DNA of 10,729 nucleotides, taken from NCBI GenBank assembly GCA_007121485.1, contig SKKM01000038.1:1-10729 (forward strand). Reading direction: 5' to 3'. Of the stretch, positions 1-6,655 are shown one piece after another. The notes below the pieces were generated by a model. It was not told the origin of the DNA. It did no database searches and saw only the letters and a program-made list of their open reading frames with translations. This DNA is from Wenzhouxiangella sp. (GTDB lineage Bacteria > Pseudomonadota > Gammaproteobacteria > Xanthomonadales > Wenzhouxiangellaceae). How positions within the stretch are numbered: position 1 is the stretch's first letter; each line of letters opens with the position of its first letter. The translations under genes and the position numbers were made by a program.

Positions 1-150
1 GTGATTTCGCACTTTCCCTGCATCGAAGCCGCGCGCGAGTTCTGGTTCGACGAGCAATACCAGACCGAGATCATTCCTCTGCGCCGCGATATCTCTGAGT
101 TCGAGGTTCTGGTTTTACCGACCGTGCCGATTCCTGAGTACGCGCCCTGA
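1..150 (+). CDS. 3' end of a DUF1330-like small protein (partial)
   Basis: An open frame enters from the left edge and stops with TGA after 49 codons; the GTG at base 1 may be an internal codon. The visible residues include a segment HFPCIEAAREFWFDEQYQ followed by IIPLRRD and a hydrophobic strand FEVLVLP. This resembles the DUF1330 pattern, in which a strand leads into 'F-x-x-x-E-A-A-x-x-W/F-x-x-x-x-Y-Q' and then 'PLR'. DUF1330 proteins are small dimeric alpha/beta-barrel (ferredoxin-like) proteins of about 95-110 residues with no defined reaction, so roughly half of the protein would be missing here. It converges on the symporter gene with only 12 bp between the two stop codons. The family call rests on a short motif and is tentative; that this is a real coding end is more secure. 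Confidence 0.55.
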   Translation: MISHFPCIEAAREFWFDEQYQTEIIPLRRDISEFEVLVLPTVPIPEYAP

Positions 151-162
151 GGGACCCGGCCG

Positions 163-1584
163 CTACCGTCCGGTCTCGGCGCGGGCGGTCGCGATCGGCA
201 GCAACAGCACGACCATGGCGACGAAAAAAGGCAGCACGCGCTCGATCAACATGCCCGGGGTTGCAATCAGCTGCGGCAGGGCGATCGCCAGTGCGTAACC
301 GCTGAGGATGGAGCTCATTGCCGGGCCCGCAGACACTCGACGTCCGGACAGGCGCAGGAAAACCAGCGGCCCAAAGGCCGAGCCCAAGGCAATCCACGAC
401 GACAGCACCCGGTCGAAGATCTGTGCCGGCAGATAGGCTGCGACCAGCACCGCGAGCACGACCACCAGCGCCACGCTCAGGCGCGTGATCAACATCTGCC
501 GACCCGGAAAACGCTTGACCAGGCCGAGGTCGTGCGACACCACAGAGGCCGACACCACCAACTGGCTGTCGGCGGTGGACATGATGGCCGACAGCACCGC
601 GGCCAGCAGGATGGCGCCGAAGACCGGGTGAAACAAGGTCTCGGTCAAGGTAAAAAACAGCGCTTCGGGATTGGCCAGCTCGGGCTGCAGGATGCGCCCG
701 GCCAGGCCGACGAAGACCATGCCGAAAAACACCAATGCGTACCAGCCGGTGGTCAGCCAGGCCGCCTGACGCCGTGCACGCTCGTCGCGCAGCGCCATGA
801 ATCGAACCAGGAGCTGCGGCTGACCGAAAGTGCCGATACCGATGGCGAGCGAACCCAGGATCACGCCGAGGCCAATCAAGCCGGCCCGCCCGGCACTGAA
901 GCTCAGTTGTTCAGGCGCCGCCGCAGCCTGCAGGCCCTCCACAAAGCCCGCCGGCCCACCCACTGCGAGCAGCGCGGCCACGGGCAGCAAAACTGCCGTC
1001 AGCGCCATCAGGACACCCTGGATGCTGTCGGTGACACTGACGGCCCAGAACCCGCCGATCAGCGTGTAGAACAGGATGATCGCCGCGCCGATGGCGATGG
1101 AGATGGGGATGGACCAGCCGAAGGTCGCGGCGAAGGTCTGGCCGGCGCCCTGGAACTGGGCGGCTACATACATGGTGAACGATACCAGGATGATCAGCGA
1201 GATCAGCCCGACCAGCAGGGCGCGCTGAATACCTTGGGCCTGATCGACCAGGAAATCAGTCAGCGTGATCTGTTCGCGATCACGCGTCCAGCGCATCAGC
1301 CGCGGTGCAATCCAGAACCAGGCCACCAGCATGGTGAGCGTCGCGCCGGCAGCAATCCAGAGCGCCGACACGCCCAGCACCCAGGCTGCACCGCTCAATC
1401 CCAGCAAGGTCCAGGCGGAAGCGGCACTGGCCGAGTAGCTGAGCGCGGCTACAAACGGCCCCAGCCCGCGGCCACCGAGAAAGAAGTCGGTTTCGTCGTG
1501 GGTGCGCCTGGAGGCCCAGATGCCCACAACCACGAGTGCGCCCATGTAGAGCACCAGGGTGATTGCGACGATCGAGGGGTTCAT
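163..1584 (-). CDS. Sodium:solute symporter (SSF family, PutP-like)
   Basis: A 473-residue inner-membrane protein, almost entirely hydrophobic helices, consistent with the LeuT-fold SSF family that couples Na+ entry to solute uptake. Family landmarks are visible: FFLGGRGLGPFVAALS at residues 34-49, GGFWAVSVTDSIQG at 177-190, and the signature block AAVLSAIMSTADSQLVVSAS at about 328-347, where the STADSQ residues (336-341) match the TM8 sodium-site region of PutP. It is slightly shorter than PutP (about 500 residues), mainly at the C-terminus. In E. coli PutP the ASDMSG segment contains an Asp needed for sodium binding; the equivalent here is ASAASA, so proline is not a safe substrate guess. 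Start is ATG with only a weak GAG upstream. It is the last gene of the minus-strand set, 107 bp after the DUF3598-like gene with no obvious terminator between, so it may be co-transcribed. Substrate unknown. Confidence 0.9.
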   Translation of the reverse strand: MNPSIVAITLVLYMGALVVVGIWASRRTHDETDFFLGGRGLGPFVAALSYSASAASAWTLLGLSGAAWVLGVSALWIAAGATLTMLVAWFWIAPRLMRWTRDREQITLTDFLVDQAQGIQRALLVGLISLIILVSFTMYVAAQFQGAGQTFAATFGWSIPISIAIGAAIILFYTLIGGFWAVSVTDSIQGVLMALTAVLLPVAALLAVGGPAGFVEGLQAAAAPEQLSFSAGRAGLIGLGVILGSLAIGIGTFGQPQLLVRFMALRDERARRQAAWLTTGWYALVFFGMVFVGLAGRILQPELANPEALFFTLTETLFHPVFGAILLAAVLSAIMSTADSQLVVSASVVSHDLGLVKRFPGRQMLITRLSVALVVVLAVLVAAYLPAQIFDRVLSSWIALGSAFGPLVFLRLSGRRVSAGPAMSSILSGYALAIALPQLIATPGMLIERVLPFFVAMVVLLLPIATARAETGR

Positions 1585-1691
1585 GCTGCGCTCAAAGCCA
1601 TCAATCCCGAAGCCGGGTGGCCGGCGCGTGCCGAGGCCCTCATGTGACCATCCGAGCCACCGCGCCCGATCTCCGTGTCGTCTGCTTAAGA

Positions 1692-2204
1692 CTATTCCGG
1701 AACGGGCTCGCCGGCAAAGCTTTCACCCTGAATGCCCTGCCAGCGATCGCTGACCTTCTGCTCGTCGATCAGCGTGCGCTGCACGATCCGGCCCTGTTTG
1801 TACCAGTGCCAGACCCGATGGCGGTACTGGCCGCAGTCGGAAATCTGGATCATCTCGTACAGGTAGAGATCCGGCTCACCCTTTCGCACCCAGTTCAGCA
1901 TCACCGTACGATTGAAGTCATCCAGCGGCACTTCGGCCGCCCAGCCCTCGATCAGGTCGCTGTCGAACTCCAAGCGGCCGTTCTCGACGTAGGCCGGAAA
2001 ATTGCGCACTTCGGTCTTGCCATCGGCCCAGCGGTAATGGTTGGTCTGGTGGTAGGGATACTTCTGCCCGTCCGGAAAACGGCAGACCAGGCGCGAGCTG
2101 TGCTCGTCGGTCTTGTTGCCTTCGGGGTCGTAATAACGGTACATGCCGTCCCACACGCCTTCGTGGCGGGCGAGGATGGGCATTTGGTCTCTGAGATGGG
2201 TCAC
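1692..2204 (-). CDS. DUF3598-like lipocalin-type protein
   Basis: A 170-residue soluble protein without signal peptide or membrane segment. The N-terminus, LRDQMPILARHEGVWDGMYR (residues 4-23), followed by YYDPEGN, DEHSSRL and a Y-P-Y-x-Q-T-N segment at 49-55, matches my recollection of DUF3598 proteins, a lipocalin-like beta-barrel family with no settled reaction. Alternating hydrophobic strands with many aromatic residues (W59, W88, W105, W132, W134, W155) fit a ligand-binding barrel. The start chosen is GTG at 2204, with GGAG 12 nt upstream; an in-frame ATG at 2183 (MPILARH) is the alternative, and the conserved-looking LRDQ upstream of it favours the GTG. It lies 32 bp after the small helical gene and upstream of the symporter, probably in the same transcript. 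A binding or chaperoning role for a hydrophobic molecule is inference only. Confidence 0.75.
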   Translation of the reverse strand: MTHLRDQMPILARHEGVWDGMYRYYDPEGNKTDEHSSRLVCRFPDGQKYPYHQTNHYRWADGKTEVRNFPAYVENGRLEFDSDLIEGWAAEVPLDDFNRTVMLNWVRKGEPDLYLYEMIQISDCGQYRHRVWHWYKQGRIVQRTLIDEQKVSDRWQGIQGESFAGEPVPE

Positions 2205-2236
2205 GGGTTAATCAGGCTCCATGCAGGATTTTTCAG

Positions 2237-2611
2237 TTACATCCGGGTCAGTTCATCCATCACCGCCTCCATGGCCTGATCCACGCCTTCGGCCTCGGCC
2301 GAGCGGCCCTGGGCGGTCTGGATCAGGACACGCAGGACGCGGGCGATGTAATCGCGGTTCCATAGCTGGCGGGCGGTTTCCGCCTCAGGGGCGGGCCGGA
2401 ACCGTTCGATATCGGCCTGTGCCAGGAGTCCGCGCTCCTCCAGCAGGCGTTCCAGCGCGTCGAGGCGCTGACGGGTGACGGCGAGTTCCATGGCCAGCGC
2501 CATGGCGATGTTAAAGACGCGCTCGACGTCGGGGTCTTCGTAAAACCAGGGGCGCTTGCCCTTGGCCTTGGCCGCTGCGGCCAGGGTCGGGTCGATGCCG
2601 GTTGCGCTCAT
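2237..2611 (-). CDS. Uncharacterised 124-residue helical protein
   Basis: I do not recognise a named family. The protein is cytoplasmic (no signal peptide or membrane span). An Ala/Lys-rich N-terminus is followed by a distinctive GKRPWFYEDPDVERVFNIAM stretch (residues 18-37), then a long, probably coiled-coil helix rich in Leu, Glu and Arg (LAVTRQRLDALERLLEERGLL, 43-63), then a second helical part around LWNRDYIARVLRVLIQTAQ (83-101) and an acidic C-terminus. The start is ATG at 2611, not the further-upstream ATG at 2644: an AAGGAGG Shine-Dalgarno ends 4 nt before 2611, and the ATG overlaps the methyltransferase stop as ATGA (2608-2611), a classic translational-coupling junction. Coupling implies stoichiometric expression with the methyltransferase; a partner or small subunit of it is a reasonable guess, not shown. 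Confidence 0.85.
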   Translation of the reverse strand: MSATGIDPTLAAAAKAKGKRPWFYEDPDVERVFNIAMALAMELAVTRQRLDALERLLEERGLLAQADIERFRPAPEAETARQLWNRDYIARVLRVLIQTAQGRSAEAEGVDQAMEAVMDELTRM

Positions 2612-3795
2612 GCCGCCTCCTTCCAGGCGCCGAAGGCCGTCCATTGGGCCGAGCGGCCATAGTCTTCTTCGCCCTTGCCGGCTTCCGGAAAGATGTCCGC
2701 ATCGACCCAGGCGCGAATGCCGGTCTCGAAGTACTCGTCGTCGGAAAAGCCGGCCGCGCGCATCATGTCGCCCAGGTGATAGGAGTGCATCACCGACCAG
2801 AAGGGCTCGTTGTTGTTGAAGGCGTCCCAGTCGCGCATGAACTGCTCGAAGGGATCCATGCCTTCGTGGTACTGCGGCTGTTCCAGATGCACGGTGAGTC
2901 CGCCGGGCGCGAGCAGGCGATGGATTTCGTTCATGATGCGCGGCAGGGCCTTGGCCGAGGTCTCGTGCCAGAACATGCTGGTGGTGATCAGATCGAAGTG
3001 TCCATCCGGGTAATCCAGTTGCTCACCGCTGGCCTGGCGGAAGGTGATGTTGTCGACCCCCATCGAGCGGGCACGGGCATGACCGTAGCGCAGCACGGGG
3101 GCTGCGGTGTCGACGGCGATCACCTCGGCCTCGGGAAAGGCCTGGGCCAGCGGCACGATGTTGTGGCCGACCGTGCAGCCGATATCGAGAATTCGTTTCG
3201 GCTTGAAATCCGCATGTTCGCGCTGGAGCCAGCGCGCCAGGGCCTGACCGCCACCGTCGTTGTAGCGGCCGAGCATGCCGCCGGTCGTGGCAAAGATGCC
3301 GCAGTCATAGTTGGCCCCGGCGGAGATGTCGTTGGCGGTCAGCTCGCTGTGGTAACCGCCGGGCATGCAGTGAATATCGACCGCTGCGGCATAGCGCGGC
3401 TGCTGAATGTGGGGGTCCAGCTTCAGGCCCGGCTCGGCATTGCGTTTCGCGGCCTTGTCGAGCAGGGCATCGATCTGCCCCAGCACCAGCCGTCTCCCGG
3501 TCTGCTGGCGCATTTCCATGCTGCAGCGGCGTGCCGCGCTCCAGATCTGGTAGCTGGTGTTGCCGGTCATGGCCTTGCGCACTTCGTGCCGGTCGCGCGG
3601 GGCTCGCCCTTGTTCCTGCTCGAACGCCGGCTTGACTTCCTGCTCGTAGGCTGAGCGCACTTTCGGCGCCAGCGTGCCGGAGACAAAGCCGTTCAGGTTG
3701 GCCAGGAAGTCGAAGCGGGCGACGTCATCGTGCCCGGCCTCGGGAAACAGTTCATGGCGACCGACGTGCTGCCAGCTCGGGGGTACTTGCGACAT
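2608..3795 (-). CDS. Class I SAM-dependent methyltransferase with long N-terminal extension
   Basis: A 395-residue cytoplasmic protein whose C-terminal half is a Rossmann-fold SAM methyltransferase (Methyltransf_11/25 type). Visible landmarks are motif I RILDIGCTVGHNIVPL (201-216), the acidic end of strand 2 in VIAVD (225-229, D229 expected to hold the ribose hydroxyls), the EQLDYPDGHFDLI block (258-270), and LLAPGGL (294-300) before strand 5. Motif I reads D-I-G-C-T-V-G, with Thr-Val in place of the usual small residues. About 195 residues precede it, far more than the minimal fold, and include YAAAVDIHCMPGGYHSEL (135-152), which looks conserved and may form a substrate lid; I do not recognise its family. 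The start is ATG at 3795, with AGGAGA 8 nt upstream; an ORF reaching 3903 would run through the operator and lacks such a site. First gene of the minus-strand operon, with a good promoter at 3903-3931. Methyl acceptor unknown. Confidence 0.88.
   Translation of the reverse strand: MSQVPPSWQHVGRHELFPEAGHDDVARFDFLANLNGFVSGTLAPKVRSAYEQEVKPAFEQEQGRAPRDRHEVRKAMTGNTSYQIWSAARRCSMEMRQQTGRRLVLGQIDALLDKAAKRNAEPGLKLDPHIQQPRYAAAVDIHCMPGGYHSELTANDISAGANYDCGIFATTGGMLGRYNDGGGQALARWLQREHADFKPKRILDIGCTVGHNIVPLAQAFPEAEVIAVDTAAPVLRYGHARARSMGVDNITFRQASGEQLDYPDGHFDLITTSMFWHETSAKALPRIMNEIHRLLAPGGLTVHLEQPQYHEGMDPFEQFMRDWDAFNNNEPFWSVMHSYHLGDMMRAAGFSDDEYFETGIRAWVDADIFPEAGKGEEDYGRSAQWTAFGAWKEAA
2616..2621 (-). promoter_or_regulatory. 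Shine-Dalgarno deciding the start of the coupled small gene
   Basis: On the minus strand this reads AGGAGG, 4 nt before the ATG at 2611 and inside the end of the methyltransferase gene. It supports the short start and translational coupling through the ATGA overlap. Confidence 0.75.
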
Positions 3796-3849
3796 CTTCA
3801 ATTCTCCTTGCAAAAACGGCGCATCCAACGGCGCTCTTGGGGCACGGTC

Positions 3850-3878
3850 TTTACTTTCCGTGAGGAACCGGGTAAAAA
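3850..3878 (+). promoter_or_regulatory. Possible promoter for the DUF1838 gene
   Basis: TTTACT (3850-3855), a 17-bp spacer and TAAAAA (3873-3878), each matching the consensus at four of six positions. The operator palindrome starts at the very next base, similar to the operator placement after the receptor -10. The leader to the ATG at 3990 would be about 105 nt. Weak prediction. Confidence 0.25.
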
Positions 3879-3891
3879 GTCCGGACAAATA
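3879..3891 (-). promoter_or_regulatory. Operator-like GTCCGGAC palindrome in the methyltransferase/DUF1838 divergent region
   Basis: The palindrome GTCCGGAC lies at 3879-3886. On the minus strand the extended site reads TATTTGTCCGGAC, identical over 13 bases to the site at 6653-6665 in front of the TonB receptor gene. It lies about 10 bp downstream of the expected transcription start of the methyltransferase promoter and directly after a possible plus-strand -10, so one bound repressor could affect both directions. Binding protein unknown and not encoded in the window. Confidence 0.6.
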
Positions 3892-3902
3892 TACACTCGC
3901 CA

Positions 3903-3931
3903 AGCATAGGCCATGCGAACGCCGGACTCAA
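3903..3931 (-). promoter_or_regulatory. Sigma70-type promoter for the methyltransferase operon
   Basis: On the minus strand: TTGAGT (3931-3926), a 17-bp spacer, then TATGCT (3908-3903). Transcription would start near 3896, just before the operator-like site at 3879-3891, and run into the methyltransferase gene with a leader of about 100 nt. Predicted from sequence alone. Confidence 0.5.
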
Positions 3932-3989
3932 GTCAGGCGGGAGGAGTGTAGCGGCTTCCAACCGACCCACTTAAGGAGTAGCAGATCCG

Positions 3990-4874
3990 ATGCGATTGAC
4001 CCTGAAAGCTGCCATGGCCGGGCTGGCCCTGTCGTTGGCCAGCACCGCCTGGAGCGCGCCGCTGGACCTGAGCGATTCGGAAGACTCCCTGACCGCTTTT
4101 GCCAAAATGCGCTGCAGTCTGGATCCTGAGGAAACCACCATCGCCTGGTGGTACGGCACCCTGTTTGCCCAGATGCCCGACACTCAGCCGCGGGCGCTGA
4201 TGCGTTTCGAAGGCTTCAACGCCTGCCGCATGCTGCCGCACGAGGATGGCGGCTTCAAGATGGTGACGCGCGAGGTGACCTATTACCAGGATCTGGAAAC
4301 CGGTGAGATCATCGAGACCTGGGACAACCCCTTCACCGGCGAGACGGTCGAGATCATGCAAGTTGCCAATGACCCGGTCAGCCACCAGATGCCCTTGGCC
4401 GGCCGCGACTATTCGACCTGGCCGTGGGTGCAGATCGCCGATCAACTGATGCTGACCATGAACATCCCGCTGGCCTATCCCAACCCGCTCAGCGTGGAGG
4501 AGTTCCCGGAAGAGTCCAGCGGACCGATGTACTTCGCTTCCGAGCATTTTACCTTCTTCGCGCCCATCGACGAGATCAACGATCCGAACGTGCAATCCAC
4601 TTCCAGCACCTACGGCTGGGCCCGCACCGGTCCATGGCTGCCCTGGATGCGCATGGGCCAGCGGACCGGCGGCCTGATCTACTCCGGCCAGGGCATGAAA
4701 CTACCGGGCGGATTCGCTCAGCTGCCTGAGGCGATTCGCGCCTACACCCTCGAGCACTTCCCGGAATATGCCACGGCGCCACTGGAGTTCACGACGCCCA
4801 ACGCGACCAGCTGGACGGTGTTCCGCGACAAGGTGCGCGAGCAGCGCCAATCGGAACAGGGCGGAACCGAATAA
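3990..4874 (+). CDS. Exported DUF1838 family protein
   Basis: A 294-residue protein with a clear Sec signal peptide (MRLTLKAAMAGLALSLASTA, likely cleaved after WSA at residue 23), so it acts in the periplasm or outside the cell. The mature part follows the DUF1838 pattern from end to end: a start like 'D-S-L-T-A-F-A-K-M-R-x-S-L', then TIAWWYGTLFAQMP, RFEGFNACR, REVTYYQDLETGEIIETWDNP (a typical family block) and GETVEIMQVANDPV. Two long Trp/Tyr/Phe-rich segments follow, including SSTYGWARTGPWLPWMRMGQ. No reaction is established for DUF1838; the aromatic content suggests binding of a hydrophobic ligand, which is inference. The ATG has TAAGGAG upstream at a somewhat long spacing of 11 nt; no better start exists. 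It is divergent from the methyltransferase operon and shares its operator region, and ends 54 bp from the convergent VOC-VOC-CpeT gene. Confidence 0.85.
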   Translation: MRLTLKAAMAGLALSLASTAWSAPLDLSDSEDSLTAFAKMRCSLDPEETTIAWWYGTLFAQMPDTQPRALMRFEGFNACRMLPHEDGGFKMVTREVTYYQDLETGEIIETWDNPFTGETVEIMQVANDPVSHQMPLAGRDYSTWPWVQIADQLMLTMNIPLAYPNPLSVEEFPEESSGPMYFASEHFTFFAPIDEINDPNVQSTSSTYGWARTGPWLPWMRMGQRTGGLIYSGQGMKLPGGFAQLPEAIRAYTLEHFPEYATAPLEFTTPNATSWTVFRDKVREQRQSEQGGTE

Positions 4875-4894
4875 TCGATTGGGGTTGTGCCTGT

Positions 4895-4924
4895 CGGGGC
4901 CGCTCGCCTGTGCCAGCGGCCCCG
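4895..4924. terminator. GC-rich hairpin between convergent genes
   Basis: A perfect 10-bp stem, CGGGGCCGCT (4895-4904) with AGCGGCCCCG (4915-4924), around a 10-nt loop, centred in the 54-bp gap between two convergent stop codons. Neither strand has a T-run after the stem, so it is not a textbook intrinsic terminator; it may block read-through both ways or protect 3' ends. Confidence 0.55.
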
Positions 4925-4928
4925 GCGA

Positions 4929-6572
4929 TTACCTCCGCTCGAATCTGTAGGGCTGCGTCGGCGGGACCCGGAACGCATACTGTCCGCTCTCCAGGCGTCC
5001 GGATTCCTGGTAGCCGATCGTGCCATCGGCCGTGATCTCGACGACCGCATCGATGCCCATGCGTCGCCCGGAGGCCGCCACCAGGCTGCATTCCTCGGCG
5101 CTGATCACACCATGCCAGCCGCCGTCGCCTGCCGGCGCAAAGCGTAGCGCACACGCCGGGCCATAGCCGCGCAGCGCGTTCAGCCCCAGATCCAGGAACG
5201 CGCCGGGCTCATTGGCACGGCCCGCCCAAGGTGCGCCATCGGCAAAGGCATAGAAATCCATCCGCACCGTGCCCGTTTCATCTTCGCGGAACGACCAGAT
5301 GCGTTGGCGCGAGATCGGCCCGTCAACGCTGCCGCTACGCCATTCCAGGTAGAGCACCTGATCGCCGATGGCCGGGGCATCCACCGGGGCGAACAGCGCG
5401 TGCTGCAGATCCAGCCACTCGCCGTCCACGCTGGGCGGCACCTTGAGCGCCTCCGGGGCAGCTTCAAACTGGGCGGCGTTGTCGAAATGACCGGCAAGGC
5501 TGCGGGCCACGGCCGCCGCGCGATTGGTGCTCACGGGCGAAAACAGTTCGGCGATGGCGCCATCGGGTGCCCGCAGGGCCAGCATGTTCACCGCCCCGTA
5601 AGGCGGCAGGTCGAGCGTTGCTGGCCCGCGCCAGACCGTGCCACCGGCTGCTTCGATCCGGGCTTGCGCGACATCGATATCCGGCACCGGGTAGCGCACC
5701 GATAGAATGCCAAGGTTGGGCGGTTGAGCGCGTTCGCCAAGCTCGCGACCATCTAGGCCGGCAAACTGCATCAACTCCAGCCGCCCGGTCTCGCCAGGCC
5801 GCGGCTGCAGAATGCGGGTTCGGCGCGGGATTTCGGTGGTCAGGTTCTGCGGCAGCCCGAAATTGTTCGGGCCCGGCTCAGGATCCAGAAAATCGCCGGC
5901 CCAGAAGTGCTCCATGCCCAGCACGCCGGTAAAGAAATCGTTGGCCTGTTCGACATCGGCCACCATCTGCATGGCATTGAACGGTTGGCTGAGTCGCTCG
6001 AATTGCCAGAATTCGTCCAGCGGTGGTTCGAGCCGCTCGTACAAGGCGATGTTGATTCCGTCCGGGCCTTTCAGCACCACGTTGCCGAGCACTGAGGGCG
6101 GGAAGATGAACTGCACGGGTTCGCTTTCGGCCAGCCAGCCCAGGGCCAGCGCGTCGGCATAGACGGCGCCCAGTCCGCGCGCGCGCATCATCAGACTGAA
6201 GTAACCGCCCGTATCCCAGGCCCGGGCACCGACCCGAATGGGCGTCTGTTCAACGCCATTGAACCGGACAAATCTCAAGAAGCCATGGTCTGTGTCTGGC
6301 GCGCGGAGCAGCAGGAATTCGCCGGCGGACTCCCCGGGCAGTTGCCAGTAGGTCATTTCTCGCGGGTCGAGGTGGCCTTCGGCAACGACCTCGAATCCGC
6401 CGATTTCAATGAATAGGCGGGCGACCTGCTGCGGGTCGCGCACGCTAAGCATTGCTTCCCTCCAAGGCTCTGATAACAGGGGTGCATCGGCTGAAAGGAC
6501 TTTGTCCGGGGGCGCCAGAACCAATACGGCGGCCGCGATCCAGGCCAACCCCGCGTTTTGCTGATTCGGCAT
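4929..6572 (-). CDS. Exported VOC-VOC-CpeT/CpcT-like fusion protein
   Basis: A 547-residue protein with a signal peptide (hydrophobic core IAAAVLVLA at 12-20, likely cut near VLSA at 25-28). Residues about 37-182 and 196-346 are two vicinal-oxygen-chelate (glyoxalase/dioxygenase-fold) domains, each with the usual strand, 'helix ending in ...F-x-x-x-x-G-F/M' and closing 'PDG-x-x-I-A-L/E-L' block (170-178, 336-344). The typical first metal-ligand His of VOC enzymes is not evident in either. Residues about 354-546 match the CpeT/CpcT family, bilin-lyase barrels best known from cyanobacteria: SLAGHFDNAAQFEA (358-371), YLEWR (408-412), PISRQRIWSF (419-428), FYAFADGAPWAG (440-451), a GPAC...W-H-G-V...E-E-C pair of cysteines (474, 495) and a final PYRFERR. 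This fusion is unfamiliar to me. ATG at 6572 is preferred over TTG at 6575 because AAGGAG ends 7 nt before it. Divergent from the receptor gene across a shared operator region. Confidence 0.82.
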   Translation of the reverse strand: MPNQQNAGLAWIAAAVLVLAPPDKVLSADAPLLSEPWREAMLSVRDPQQVARLFIEIGGFEVVAEGHLDPREMTYWQLPGESAGEFLLLRAPDTDHGFLRFVRFNGVEQTPIRVGARAWDTGGYFSLMMRARGLGAVYADALALGWLAESEPVQFIFPPSVLGNVVLKGPDGINIALYERLEPPLDEFWQFERLSQPFNAMQMVADVEQANDFFTGVLGMEHFWAGDFLDPEPGPNNFGLPQNLTTEIPRRTRILQPRPGETGRLELMQFAGLDGRELGERAQPPNLGILSVRYPVPDIDVAQARIEAAGGTVWRGPATLDLPPYGAVNMLALRAPDGAIAELFSPVSTNRAAAVARSLAGHFDNAAQFEAAPEALKVPPSVDGEWLDLQHALFAPVDAPAIGDQVLYLEWRSGSVDGPISRQRIWSFREDETGTVRMDFYAFADGAPWAGRANEPGAFLDLGLNALRGYGPACALRFAPAGDGGWHGVISAEECSLVAASGRRMGIDAVVEITADGTIGYQESGRLESGQYAFRVPPTQPYRFERR

Positions 6573-6626
6573 CAATCGACTCCTTATGCTCGGTTACAAG
6601 GCTTAAACATATCTTTCACGGGACTA

Positions 6627-6655
6627 TTGACCTGTCCGGACTCTGGGACTAGTAT
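6627..6655 (+). promoter_or_regulatory. Sigma70-type promoter of the TonB receptor gene
   Basis: TTGACC (6627-6632), a 17-bp spacer, TAGTAT (6650-6655): five of six consensus bases in the -35 and good -10 positions at optimal spacing. Transcription would start near 6662, inside the second operator copy, giving a leader of about 55 nt. One GTCCGGAC lies in the spacer and another directly after the -10, as for a repressible promoter. Confidence 0.65.
6634..6641. promoter_or_regulatory. Operator-like GTCCGGAC palindrome, promoter spacer copy
   Basis: GTCCGGAC lies between the -35 and -10 of the receptor promoter, with its centre 24 bp upstream of the next copy's centre. Flanks (CT...TC) are less symmetrical than in the downstream copy, so this may be the weaker of two sites. 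Confidence 0.5.

Noticed and set aside
342..349. A fourth GTCCGGAC copy near the 3' end of the symporter gene
   Set aside because: It lies inside coding sequence (a Ser-Gly-Arg-Arg region), has no AT-rich flanks like the promoter copies, and is far from any promoter; probably chance.
532..1647. Long plus-strand open frame opposite the symporter
   Set aside because: Translation is Gln/Arg/Gly/Asp-rich with no domain; it is the antisense shadow of a clear SSF gene.
2602..3654. Long plus-strand open frame opposite the methyltransferase
   Set aside because: Antisense shadow; the minus frame carries the full SAM-binding motifs.
3796..3903. 36-residue N-terminal extension of the methyltransferase
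   Set aside because: It would start next to the predicted transcription start and cover the operator; the ATG at 3795 has a good AGGAGA site.
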